Of a stretch of 64,000 bases of DNA, positions 56,176 through 64,000 are shown one piece after another. This stretch comes from Hyphococcus sp. (GTDB lineage: Bacteria; Pseudomonadota; Alphaproteobacteria; Caulobacterales; Parvularculaceae). How positions within the stretch are numbered: position 1 is the first letter of the stretch; each line of letters starts with the position of its first letter. A model generated the notes under the pieces. That model saw only the letters and a program-made list of their open reading frames with translations, ran no database searches and was not told the DNA's origin. A program made the translations under genes and the position numbers. Location of the stretch: the NCBI GenBank assembly GCA_028281665.1, contig JANQJK010000002.1, forward strand, positions 20,997 through 84,996, read 5' to 3'.

Positions 56176-56548
56176 AGAGGGTCTCGTCTTGCTTGCCCTG
56201 GCGGTATTGCATCTCCGCTTTCAGTAGCGTGACGGCAAGCCAACCGCCAGCGCCGCATGCAGCAGCCGAAAGCGGCCACAGGAGCAGCGGCAGCGAAAAT
56301 GTCGCGAGCGTAATGACGGACGCAAACAGAATTGTCGCGGCGCCGAGCCAGCCCAGCGGCACCCATCGTCGCCCGATAAGCAAGGCAATCGCCGCGGCGA
56401 TGAACGCGCCCGCAAAATAGCCGGCGACGAGACCGCCAAACTCCCGCGCGCCCGCCGCGACGCCGCCGCCAATCAGGCCTTCGATAAACTTTGCGACAGT
56501 AAGCCCGATGACCGTGGCCAGAATGACGGCGACGAGGTTTCGGAGCAT
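56168..56548 (-). CDS. Small four-helix membrane protein, function unknown
   Basis: A 126-residue protein made almost entirely of four hydrophobic helices (about 1-25, 30-62, 66-88, 89-110). No recognised family. It follows the purL-bolA stop by one base and overlaps the NUDIX gene, so it is part of that minus-strand transcript. Confidence 0.75.
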   Translation of the reverse strand: MLRNLVAVILATVIGLTVAKFIEGLIGGGVAAGAREFGGLVAGYFAGAFIAAAIALLIGRRWVPLGWLGAATILFASVITLATFSLPLLLWPLSAAACGAGGWLAVTLLKAEMQYRQGKQDETLFD

Positions 56549-56549
56549 T

Positions 56550-59273
56550 TTACTCCAACGCCTCAGTCTCCAGCGCCAGCGCGTGCAGTTCGCCGCCCAT
56601 CCGGCCCTTCAATGCTCTGTAGACCAACTGATGCTGCTGAACGCGGGATTTGCCGTTGAAGGCTGCCGAGACGATGCGCGCGCGGTAGTGGTCGCCGTCG
56701 CCGGCGAGATCCTCGATTTCGATTTCCGCGTCGGGCATGGCCTCAAGGATCAGCTTCTTGATGTCGTCGGCCGCCATGGGCATGGGGCTCTCCTTCACTG
56801 TTTCAGCGTTCATGTAGTCGCGCAGGCGCGAGTCAAAAATATCAGACAAATCAAGCAGGGAGATCGCATCTTTCTCATCCAGCACGATGTCCGGTCCGCC
56901 AAATCGCCCAATGCGCGACGCCTGCACGCCCGCCATCGCCGCCTTGAGGAGCAGCGTATCCGCCGCCGAGGGCGTTGCGGCGACAAGGTAACGCCCCTGA
57001 TCTTCCCCAAACCAGAAGGCGGCTTTTCTCGCCTTCACCGGCGTGTGGAGACTGAGCCCGCGGCCCGCCGCCAGCGCCATCTCCGCCGCCGCAACAACAA
57101 GACCGCCATCAGAGACGTCGTGACATGCCGTAATCAACCCTTCGTCTATCAGCTTACGGATCAGCTCGCCGTTTTTGCGTTCCGCTTCGAGATCGACCGG
57201 CGGCGGCGCGCCCTCCGTGATGTCGAACAGATCGCGCAGGTAAACCGACTGACCGAGCCACCCGCGGGTAATGCCAATGGCGATCAGTTCTTCCCCCATC
57301 TCGGCGCCACCGACCCGCGTCGCCTTCGTGACGTCTTCGATAACGCCAACGCCGCCGATCGCCGGGGTCGGCGGAATCGCCTGTCCGTTTGTTTCATTGT
57401 AGAGAGAAACGTTACCGGAAACGACGGGATAGCCGAGCGCCTCGCAAGCTTCAGCAACGCCTTCAACGGCGCCGACAAACTGGCCCATGATTTCCGGGCG
57501 TTCGGGATTGCCGAAATTGAGGCAGTTGGTAATCGCCAGGGGCGCGGCGCCGGTTGCGCAGATATTGCGGAAGGTTTCGGCGACGGCCTGCTTCCCGCCC
57601 ATGCGCGGATCGGCCTTCACGTAACGGGGCGTCACATCGGTAGAGATTGCAAGGCCGCGATTGGTTCCATGCACGCGCGCAAGCGCTGCGTCGCCGCCCG
57701 GCTCGATCACCGTGTCGCCCATCACGGTGTGATCGTACTGCTCCCAGATCCAACGGCGCGAGCAGAGGTCCGGTGTTTCCATCAGCGTCGCGAGCGTGGT
57801 CAGGATCGTGTCGCCTCCGGGGCCTTCCGCGAGACTCACGGTTTCTTCGTGCGTTTCGCTTACGGTGCGCTCAACGACGCCTGCGGATTGCAAATTTTCC
57901 GCAGCCTCGCGCACGGAGTCGAATGTCGCCTCCCCCCGGGTCAGGCGCGCATAGATAACCGCCTCTCCTTTCGCGGCCGACCATCCCGCGCCGTCGACGC
58001 CGTCAAGGGTCACGATACGATCCGCGACCAGCGCGCCGGCGATCTGTTCCATTTCCTCGCAGGACTTCTCCGCCGTGAGCGTAATCCGCGCTTCGCGCAC
58101 AGCGACGCTCGGGTCTTCCAGTTCGGCGGGCGCCGGCGTCTCTTCAAAAGGCCGGTCATAATTGGGCGCGTCGTCGGCAAGCGGCTTTACCGGCATGTCG
58201 GCGACGATCTCTCCGCCATGCTTGATGATGAGCCGCCCGTCGCGGGTCGTCTCGCCGATAACGGCAAAGTCAACGCCCCATTTTTCGAAAATGGCGCGGG
58301 CTTTGTCTTCGCGGTCCGGCTGCAACACCATGAGCATGCGCTCCTGGGACTCAGACAGCATCATTTCATAGGCCGTCATGCCGTCTTCCCGTTGCGGCAC
58401 GTTATCGAGATCCAGCACGAAACCGCCGCCGCCCTTGGCGGCCATCTCGACCGACGACGACGTCAGGCCCGCCGCCCCCATGTCCTGTATGGCGATGATT
58501 GCGTCAGACGCCATCAGCTCAAGACAGGCTTCAAGGAGCAGTTTTTCCGTAAACGGATCGCCAACCTGCACCGTCGGGCGTTTTTCGTCGGACGCATCGT
58601 CGAATTCCGCCGACGCCATGGTGGCGCCATGAATGCCGTCCCGCCCGGTTTTGGAGCCTACATAAACGACCGGATTGCCGGCGCCGCGGGCGGCGGAATA
58701 AAATATGCGTCCTTTCTCGGCGATGCCCACGGTCATCGCGTTGACGAGAATGTTGCCGTTATAGCCGGCGTCGAAATTCGTCTCGCCGCCGACCGTCGGC
58801 ACGCCCATGCAATTGCCGTAACCGCCAATGCCCGCGACCACGCCGGAAACGAGGTGGCGCGTTTTGGGATGGTTCCATTCGCCGAAGCGCAGGGCATTCA
58901 TATTGGCGACAGGCCGCGCACCCATGGTGAACACGTCGCGCATGATGCCGCCGACGCCGGTCGCCGCACCCTGATAGGGTTCGATGAAGGACGGGTGGTT
59001 ATGGCTTTCCATCTTGAAGATCGCCGCATAGCCGTCGCCGATATCGATGACGCCCGCATTTTCGCCCGGCCCCTGAATCACCCAGGGCGCCGATGTGGGC
59101 AGTTTCTTCAGATGCCGCCGGGACGATTTGTAGGAGCAATGCTCCGACCACATGACGGAAAAAATCCCCAGTTCAACAAGGTTGGGCTCGCGGCCCATAT
59201 GCTCCCTGATCCGGTCGTATTCTTCGGGCTTCAGGCCGTGATCGGCGATGATCTCAGGCGTAATGGCGGTCAT
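56550..59273 (-). CDS. purL: PurL with internal extra domain and C-terminal BolA domain (fusion)
   Basis: A 907-residue chain. Residues 1-830 are the formylglycinamidine ribonucleotide synthetase PurL (small, alphaproteobacterial type): [72 protein letters not shown]. Between the family blocks YDRPF and [13 protein letters not shown] there is an insertion of about 90 residues (about 390-482) that ordinary PurL lacks. Residues 831-907 (from the internal ATG at 56783) are a BolA domain: [56 protein letters not shown]. No stop codon separates PurL from BolA, though a ribosome binding site is kept (see next entry). PurS and PurQ are not nearby. Confidence 0.9.
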   Translation of the reverse strand: MTAITPEIIADHGLKPEEYDRIREHMGREPNLVELGIFSVMWSEHCSYKSSRRHLKKLPTSAPWVIQGPGENAGVIDIGDGYAAIFKMESHNHPSFIEPYQGAATGVGGIMRDVFTMGARPVANMNALRFGEWNHPKTRHLVSGVVAGIGGYGNCMGVPTVGGETNFDAGYNGNILVNAMTVGIAEKGRIFYSAARGAGNPVVYVGSKTGRDGIHGATMASAEFDDASDEKRPTVQVGDPFTEKLLLEACLELMASDAIIAIQDMGAAGLTSSSVEMAAKGGGGFVLDLDNVPQREDGMTAYEMMLSESQERMLMVLQPDREDKARAIFEKWGVDFAVIGETTRDGRLIIKHGGEIVADMPVKPLADDAPNYDRPFEETPAPAELEDPSVAVREARITLTAEKSCEEMEQIAGALVADRIVTLDGVDGAGWSAAKGEAVIYARLTRGEATFDSVREAAENLQSAGVVERTVSETHEETVSLAEGPGGDTILTTLATLMETPDLCSRRWIWEQYDHTVMGDTVIEPGGDAALARVHGTNRGLAISTDVTPRYVKADPRMGGKQAVAETFRNICATGAAPLAITNCLNFGNPERPEIMGQFVGAVEGVAEACEALGYPVVSGNVSLYNETNGQAIPPTPAIGGVGVIEDVTKATRVGGAEMGEELIAIGITRGWLGQSVYLRDLFDITEGAPPPVDLEAERKNGELIRKLIDEGLITACHDVSDGGLVVAAAEMALAAGRGLSLHTPVKARKAAFWFGEDQGRYLVAATPSAADTLLLKAAMAGVQASRIGRFGGPDIVLDEKDAISLLDLSDIFDSRLRDYMNAETVKESPMPMAADDIKKLILEAMPDAEIEIEDLAGDGDHYRARIVSAAFNGKSRVQQHQLVYRALKGRMGGELHALALETEALE
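56783..56795 (-). promoter_or_regulatory. Relic ribosome binding site and start of the BolA domain inside purL
   Basis: AAGGAGAG lies just before an in-frame ATG at 56783 that begins the BolA segment. This is a good Shine-Dalgarno spacing and suggests a separate bolA gene that lost the purL stop, or that BolA is also made alone by internal initiation. Confidence 0.6.
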
Positions 59274-59361
59274 GAGGGCTCTTGCTCAGGCGTCTGGCGC
59301 CACTCGTTAGCGCCGTTGCGCGTCGCTTGCAAACAATTGGCCCGTGCAATAGCTGGCAGAC

Positions 59362-60369
59362 CTATCGCGCCGGATAGAGGTAATCCTCCGGCAGACCGAG
59401 GCGTCGGCAGGCCTGCGCCGCCGGGCTCGACCGTAAGAGATATCGCTCGCCACGGCGCGCCAGACGCTCCACGACGGGCCGCTCGAAAGGCCGCAATCCA
59501 AAGCGCGGCGCCAACCCCAGAACGTCGCGGATCGGCGCCGGCACAATATCAACGGCGGCGCGCACGAGCGTGCGCTGGATAAGGTGGGCGGGCGGCGGAA
59601 AAGCTGGAGCGCGTCGCATGATGTTGCGAAACTCAAAGACGATGTCGCTCGCTTCCAGCCGGCCCGCCGCGCGCTCAAACAGCGATCGCTGCTCCGCCAG
59701 AGATTGCGGCGCGCCCGTGGCGCCGTAAAGGGCGGCGGCCGTTCGGCCCTCGCGGTAATATCGGTCGCGATCGTCATCGCTCAGCGGCGCGGCATAAGCG
59801 CTGTAGGCTTCGAGGAAGCCGAAAGCCGCTGTCGCCTGCACCCACGTCAACAGCGCCGGATCAAGAGCGTTGTACGTCTTCCCGGAGGGCAGCGTTCCTG
59901 AAACGCGGGCGTGCATCCGCGTCACGTCGGCGATCATTTTCTCGGCCAGCGGACGGGCGCCGTATACGGTCACCATCGCCGCAAGCCCCGTTCGCTTTAA
60001 TCGCAACACGGGGTCGGTGCGAAAGTTCGAATGCTCCCAGACGCCGGTTCGCACTTTCGGATCGGCGAACTCCATAAACACCGCCGCAACGCCGCCGATG
60101 AACAGCGTCACCGGGTTTTTGAAGATACGCCATGAAATGGAGTCCGGCCCGACCAGCGACGGCGCGCCAGCAGGCTTCGAAAAGTCCGGCGCCTTGATGC
60201 GCGGGTCGCTCAGATAGGTTTTCGCCGCAGCATCGAGCCGCGCCTCGGCAATTCCGTGCAAACTGGATCTGAGGCTTGCGAGCATCGTCATCCCTAAATT
60301 CGAACCGGCCGAACGATAGCGCCGCATCAAAGCGGAAAATTGACGACTTCGCGGCGTATTGCCGGCCAT
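59362..60369 (-). CDS. DUF2236 (MpaB-like) oxygenase family protein
   Basis: A roughly 335-residue helical protein of the DUF2236 family, related to MpaB and rubber-oxygenase-type heme proteins: DSISWRIFKNPVTLFIGGVAAVFMEFADPKV, VYGARPLAEKMIADVTRMHARVSG, YNALDPALLTWVQATAAFGFLEAY. The His/heme ligands of the family are likely within these helices, but I cannot place them surely. Starts at 60369 or at ATG 60291/60285 (the latter has an AGGGA upstream) are all possible. Reaction unknown. Confidence 0.82.
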   Translation of the reverse strand: MAGNTPRSRQFSALMRRYRSAGSNLGMTMLASLRSSLHGIAEARLDAAAKTYLSDPRIKAPDFSKPAGAPSLVGPDSISWRIFKNPVTLFIGGVAAVFMEFADPKVRTGVWEHSNFRTDPVLRLKRTGLAAMVTVYGARPLAEKMIADVTRMHARVSGTLPSGKTYNALDPALLTWVQATAAFGFLEAYSAYAAPLSDDDRDRYYREGRTAAALYGATGAPQSLAEQRSLFERAAGRLEASDIVFEFRNIMRRAPAFPPPAHLIQRTLVRAAVDIVPAPIRDVLGLAPRFGLRPFERPVVERLARRGERYLLRSSPAAQACRRLGLPEDYLYPAR

Positions 60370-60468
60370 CACAATCACGCCAGACGTAAGCCGGCGCGGC
60401 GGCGCCCTGTTGCCGTTCCACCGGAACCCGGCGATTACTGTCCGGCAGTTAAGCACCGGAAAGCCCGC

Positions 60469-61515
60469 ATGAACATTCAGGACAACGTAAAGGAATATTA
60501 CGGCGGCACGCTGCAATCATCGGGCGATCTCAAGACCGACGCCTGTTGCACGCTGGAAGATACGCCGCCGTGGCTGGCGCCGGTTCTCGCCAACGTGCAT
60601 CCGGAAGTCTCGGCGCGTTACTATGGCTGCGGACTGCTGGCGCCGATGGCGCTCAGTGGCGCGCGCATTCTCGACCTTGGATCCGGTTCCGGCCGCGACG
60701 CCTATGCGCTGGCGCAGCTTGCGGGCCCGAACGGCGCCGTTGTCGGCGTCGACATGACGCCGGAACAGCTCGCTATTGCGCGCGACACTCTTGATTGGCA
60801 TGCGGATCGCTTCGGCTACGCGAATGTCGAATTCCTCGAAGGAGACATCGAGAAGCTGGACGCGCTCGATCTGGCGCCGTCGAGTTTCGACGTTATCGTC
60901 TCCAATTGCGTGATCAACCTTGTCGCCGACAAGGAAGCGGTGTTTCGCGCCGCCTGGCGATTGCTGAAGCCCGGCGGCGAATTCTATTTCGCGGATGTCT
61001 ATGCGGATCGCCGGCTGCCGCCGTCTCTTCGCAACGATCCGGCCGCTCATGGCGAGTGCCTCGCCGGCGCTCTTTACTGGAACGATTTTCTGACCATTGC
61101 GGGGCGCGCCGGATTTGCGGACCCGCGCCTTGTTACCGACCGGCCGTTGACAATCAACAGCCCGGCGCTGCGCGACAAACTGGCGCCCGCCGCCTTCCAT
61201 TCCGCCACGTACCGCCTCTTTCGGATAGAAGGGCTCGAAGGGTCATGCGAAGACTACGGGCAGGCCGTGATCTATCGCGGCGGGATTGAAAACAGCGAGA
61301 GCGTTTTTGCGCTGGACGCGCAGCACCATATTGAGCGCGGCCGCGTGTTTCCCGTCTGCGGCAACACATTCCGGATGTTGCAGGAGTCGCGCTTCGCGGA
61401 ATCGTTTGACTTCATCGGAGATGAGACGACCCATTACGGCATCTTTCCCGGATGCGGGACAGTGTCGCCGTTCGGGTCCGGCGGCGATACGCCTTTGGGC
61501 GGCGCCTGCTGCTGA
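60469..61515 (+). CDS. arsM: Arsenite S-adenosylmethionine methyltransferase
   Basis: A 348-residue ArsM that methylates As(III) using SAM. The SAM site is LDLGSGSGRDAYALAQL. The catalytic Cys residues appear in their usual contexts: YYGCG (Cys54), VSNCVINL (Cys147), GECLAGALY (Cys197), plus TDACC near residue 26. The C-terminus ends GGACC, adding two Cys that could bind metal. No arsR, arsB or arsC is nearby. Divergent from DUF2236. An upstream ATG exists (60340), but MNIQDNVKEYYG is the usual ArsM N-terminus. Confidence 0.94.
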   Translation: MNIQDNVKEYYGGTLQSSGDLKTDACCTLEDTPPWLAPVLANVHPEVSARYYGCGLLAPMALSGARILDLGSGSGRDAYALAQLAGPNGAVVGVDMTPEQLAIARDTLDWHADRFGYANVEFLEGDIEKLDALDLAPSSFDVIVSNCVINLVADKEAVFRAAWRLLKPGGEFYFADVYADRRLPPSLRNDPAAHGECLAGALYWNDFLTIAGRAGFADPRLVTDRPLTINSPALRDKLAPAAFHSATYRLFRIEGLEGSCEDYGQAVIYRGGIENSESVFALDAQHHIERGRVFPVCGNTFRMLQESRFAESFDFIGDETTHYGIFPGCGTVSPFGSGGDTPLGGACC

Positions 61516-61522
61516 CGGTTCG

Positions 61523-61714
61523 TCAACCGTCGCCGTCAGCATCGCCCTTGGCGTCGTCCCCCTGCGACAGACGGCGGATCGCCATCAGGATCAAAAGTAT
61601 GACGACAATAACGCCGCCATACCCGATTACCGGGTTTTCGTTGAATAAGGCGAGGATGTTCGCCGCAGCGCCGGCCGTTTCCTGCACGACCGGCGTTTCT
61701 GTGTTTGCCATCAA
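61523..61714 (-). CDS. Small membrane protein, function unknown
   Basis: A 63-residue protein with one C-terminal-half helix (VIGYGGVIVVILLILMAIRRL) and a short charged tail. It has no recognised family. It lies 10 nt after the LysM gene in the same direction, so a membrane partner or simple downstream passenger is possible. The first of two adjacent Met codons is the nominal start. Confidence 0.6.
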   Translation of the reverse strand: MMANTETPVVQETAGAAANILALFNENPVIGYGGVIVVILLILMAIRRLSQGDDAKGDADGDG

Positions 61715-61724
61715 AGCGCGTCCC

Positions 61725-62849
61725 TTAGCGACCGTTCCACGGCTCAGCGTAAACGGCGTGACTGACGATCATAGTCGGCGCGGCGCCGCAGGCGCCCGAC
61801 TGGCTGGCGACACCCCACGCGGTCACATGTTTGCCGACCAGGCTGTCCGCGCCCGGCGCAGCCGCAAGCGCCCAGCGCCCGCCGACGCCCGCGTCCAATA
61901 CCAGACAGCCATTCGCCTCGCCGACAATGTCGCCGCTTACTGAAATCTTTCTCGGCTCGTTCGCAGCTTTCGGGTTGATTTCATTGAAGTCAGGCAGTCG
62001 GTATCCGCTCGTCGCCGGCGCAGAATACTGCGACGTCTTCGGCGCGATGCCGTAATGGGCCGCCGGCACACCCGGCGTCGGAGCCACATCAGCGGCGCTT
62101 GTCGTCTTGATCAGCGTGCAATCGAACTCGCCAGTCGAAATCGGCTCCACCTCGACGTAAGTGTCGGTCGGCGTCGAAATGATCTTGCGGACTTTCCGTA
62201 ATCGCCCCTGGTTGTCGTTATGCAGCGGTGCGCAGGAGATCACCTCCGACGCGCCGGCGGTTGCGGAGATGCTATTGCGCAGCGACGGATTCGTCGGCGC
62301 CGCAATCGTCGGCACGCCGGCATTGTGAATACGCGCCGCCGATCGCTGCTGATAGCTTAACCGATCAGCCGCGTATGACCGCCCGCCCCCGCGCGTCGCT
62401 TCGCGCCGCCACACAGGATCGGCCGAAGCGAGCCGAACGCCGCGCAGGCGGACCCGCGTAGAGACGCGTGCATCGTAATTGCGTATCGCCTCGTCCGGGT
62501 AATCGCCGGACAGGCCGTGGTCGTCCGTAACCGGGCTATAATAATATGTTGCGTCCGATTCATTCGTCGCCGCCGCCGGAGCGCTCGACGTCGCATACAA
62601 AGATTCCTCGTCCGGGATCGCGAGATAGGTTCCCGACGTCACATTACGCGGATCGACGCCGGGATTGGCTTCGTAGAGCGCCGAGAGATTAACATTGCAT
62701 CGGCGCGCCACATCGGCGAGCGTCGTCGCGGCGTCAATGGCGAGCGATCCGCCGCATCGACCGCCGGCCATCGCCGGCGCGGAAACCAACGCCGCTGCAA
62801 TCGCTGCGCACGCACAGCCTGCAAGTTTCTGTTTAACCGATAAGCCCAT
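61725..62849 (-). CDS. LysM domain exported protein
   Basis: A 374-residue protein with a signal peptide (KLAGCACAAIAAALVSAPAMA) and an N-terminal LysM-like domain (TLADVARRCNVNLSALYEANPGVDPRNVTSGTYLAIP), which would bind peptidoglycan or related glycan. The rest contains a Ser/Ala-rich middle and a C-terminal beta domain with CLVLDAGVGGRWALAAAPGADSLVGKHVTAWGVAS. GGAGGGG precedes the ATG at 62849; an upstream ATG at 62900 is also in frame. Its role is unknown. Confidence 0.85.
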   Translation of the reverse strand: MGLSVKQKLAGCACAAIAAALVSAPAMAGGRCGGSLAIDAATTLADVARRCNVNLSALYEANPGVDPRNVTSGTYLAIPDEESLYATSSAPAAATNESDATYYYSPVTDDHGLSGDYPDEAIRNYDARVSTRVRLRGVRLASADPVWRREATRGGGRSYAADRLSYQQRSAARIHNAGVPTIAAPTNPSLRNSISATAGASEVISCAPLHNDNQGRLRKVRKIISTPTDTYVEVEPISTGEFDCTLIKTTSAADVAPTPGVPAAHYGIAPKTSQYSAPATSGYRLPDFNEINPKAANEPRKISVSGDIVGEANGCLVLDAGVGGRWALAAAPGADSLVGKHVTAWGVASQSGACGAAPTMIVSHAVYAEPWNGR

Positions 62850-63022
62850 GACGACCCCTCCACGCACGCATCCGGCGATTCCAGTTATGGTTAATAACAT
62901 GGATTGACCGGTTTTGTCGCGTCATCGAAGGCGTGCGCCGCCACTTCGCCTCAAGCAGGCAAAGCCGGCGTTAACCCATTAAAATACTAGTATGTTTTTG
63001 CTTTTCTGAGATGGCGGGGCGG

Positions 63023-63142
63023 TCAGTCGCCCGCGTTCGGCTCGTCCCTGAAGACCTCTCCCGCCTTCATGACGCACGAAACGCTCTCCAGAACGGCGAT
63101 CTCGGAGAGCGGGTCACCCTCAACGGCCACAAGGTCGGCGGC
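63023..63142 (-). pseudogene. Remnant of an amidohydrolase C-terminus
   Basis: The translation AADLVAVEGDPLSEIAVLESVSCVMKAGEVFRDEP is the usual C-terminal block of imidazolonepropionase-like metal-dependent amidohydrolases, followed by a stop. Nothing upstream within the open frame is recognisable as the enzyme core, so only a decayed tail remains. The pseudogene call rests on this block alone. Confidence 0.55.
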
Positions 63143-63450
63143 GGTGAGGTAGATTGTTTCCCCGGCCCATACGGGCGTTGCCGATGTCAGGCCCGGCAGC
63201 GCGCCGGCCAGCGCACGGCGACAAGCGTATCGTTCGATCATCAAAAAATCCCCAATGCCTTTAAGGCATAACGTTAACCGCGAATGCCGACAGCGGCAAA
63301 TGGCAAACCGCATGTCTAAAAAGAAATACTCCTTTCTCTAAAATGAACGCAGTCGCGCGCGTTAAAATTTTAACCACGATCCATAACACCCCCTTAACGC
63401 TGAGTCTGTTACGTCGCCGGGTAATCGTCGTTTTGCGAGCCGAGGACGAA
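63143..63450. other. Intergenic region with palindrome, before the third TadG-like gene
   Basis: 308 bases with no recognised gene; the part near 63143-63313 may be more of the decayed amidohydrolase. At 63361-63374 there is a perfect 14-base palindrome GTTAAAATTTTAAC in an AT-rich stretch, upstream of the TadG-like start, whose GAGGACGA ribosome binding site is evident. Confidence 0.45.
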
Positions 63451-64000
63451 ATGCGCACATTTTCAGGCAGACTTCATCGTTTCGGAGACCGTCTCAGGAA
63501 GAGTTTTGAGTTGAACGGCTTCTTCCGTGACAGACGCGGGAACATCGGCATGATTTTCGTGCTTATGTCCGGCACGCTGTTTCTTTTTGTCGGCGGCGCT
63601 GTCGACTACTCCCGCTGGAACGCGGTCCGCGCTGACATGATCGAGTCGATGGACGCCGCTTCCCTTGCGGTTGCGCAACTTCAGTCTGATGACGACACGC
63701 TGAGCGCAACGGAGCTTGAAGCCTTTGGCGACCAGTTTTTTCTGGAAAACTTCAACTACGAAGACAATCTGCTGCCCGGCTGGGACGTCACGTTCAACGT
63801 ACAGTCGAGCGGCAACATCCGGACCTGCATGACAGGCGAGATTAAGACGTATCTGCTCTCTGTCGCGAAAATTCCCGTCCTTGACATGGACAAGTGCGTC
63901 GAGATTACGCCGGAAGGCGCAGGGCGCATCGAGCTGGCGATGGTCCTTGACGTTACAGGTTCGATGTCGGGACAGAAAATGACTGACCTGAAAAGCGCGG
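63451..64000 (+). CDS. TadG-like protein with vWA domain (copy 3, cut by window end)
   Basis: The open frame runs to the last base, with 183 residues visible. It has the Tad-type helix FFRDRRGNIGMIFVLMSGTLFLFVGGAVDYSRWNAVRADM and the start of a vWA domain with MIDAS LDVTGSM near the window end. It resembles the two tandem copies at 6.5-9.1 kb, but in a separate place and on the other strand, with less sequence similarity. Confidence 0.85.
   Translation, partial: MRTFSGRLHRFGDRLRKSFELNGFFRDRRGNIGMIFVLMSGTLFLFVGGAVDYSRWNAVRADMIESMDAASLAVAQLQSDDDTLSATELEAFGDQFFLENFNYEDNLLPGWDVTFNVQSSGNIRTCMTGEIKTYLLSVAKIPVLDMDKCVEITPEGAGRIELAMVLDVTGSMSGQKMTDLKSA

Noticed and set aside
56508..59582. Long 1024-codon open frame on the plus strand opposite purL
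   Set aside because: It lies antisense to the well-conserved PurL-BolA gene and its translation is Arg/His-rich with no recognisable family; it is a shadow of GC-rich codon bias.
63363..63374. TTAAAATTTTAA as a CtrA box
   Set aside because: The two TTAA halves are four bases apart rather than seven, so it does not match the CtrA consensus; it is reported only as a palindrome.

Overview
The window looks like chromosomal DNA of an alphaproteobacterium of the Caulobacterales/Hyphomonadales/Parvularculales kind. The evidence is a FlbT/FlaF flagellin-regulator pair, an Hda-type DnaA regulator in an operon with ppk and ppx, a TTAA-N7-TTAA CtrA-type box, Tad-type pilus proteins, a TonB receptor, and high-GC codon use. 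This placement is inference; there is no rRNA or taxonomic marker in the window. Coding density is very high, I saw no tRNA, rRNA, insertion sequence, prophage or CRISPR array, and most genes are chromosomal housekeeping or accessory metabolism.

Layout. 1-6.4 kb: the tail of a saccharopine-dehydrogenase-like gene and an SDR, then the minus-strand outer-membrane/ribosome operon TPR-bamB-der, a lipocalin, an NnrU protein and apt. 6.5-9.1 kb: two tandem TadG-like vWA proteins. 9.3-13.9 kb: a CobT-like vWA protein, a cytochrome b561-YceI fusion, a second YceI and a nitroreductase. 13.9-24.1 kb: a fused E1 alpha-beta 2-oxoacid dehydrogenase coupled to an unusual acyltransferase, an M14 peptidase, aspS, an S49 peptidase, rnd and an amino-acid permease. 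24.4-27.1 kb: a TonB-dependent receptor. 27.2-33.1 kb: the operon DUF2066-hda-ppk-ppx. 33.3-36.2 kb: purM-purN, a DUF1499 protein and a PHA-system protein.

36.2-43.6 kb: an M20 amidohydrolase, a BlaI/M56 regulatory pair with a double operator, flbT-flaF, a 2OG-Fe(II) oxygenase coupled to a PYROXD2-like oxidoreductase, and a thiol peroxidase of the Gpx family. 43.7-50.5 kb: a MoxR ATPase and its probable CoxE-like vWA partner, separated by a Clp-fold proteinase, an EG-repeat lipoprotein, a PKHD oxygenase and an ECF42-like sigma factor with two YCII proteins. 50.5-56.5 kb: an Hpt protein, an Ala/Glu-rich protein, a HerA-like ATPase, a CPBP protease, a PQQ-type sugar dehydrogenase, a NUDIX hydrolase and a small membrane protein. 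56.5-64 kb: a PurL with an internal extra domain and a C-terminal BolA domain, a DUF2236 protein, arsM, a small membrane protein, a LysM protein, an amidohydrolase remnant and a third TadG-like gene cut by the window end.

The most distinctive features are the PurL(insert)-BolA fusion, the BlaI/M56 pair whose sensor is not a beta-lactam-binding domain, the FabD-like acyltransferase lacking the malonate-binding Arg next to a fused E1, five vWA-domain proteins in 64 kb, and six convergent gene pairs whose stop codons interlock in the same four bases. All functions are assigned by reading motifs by eye; no database search was run.
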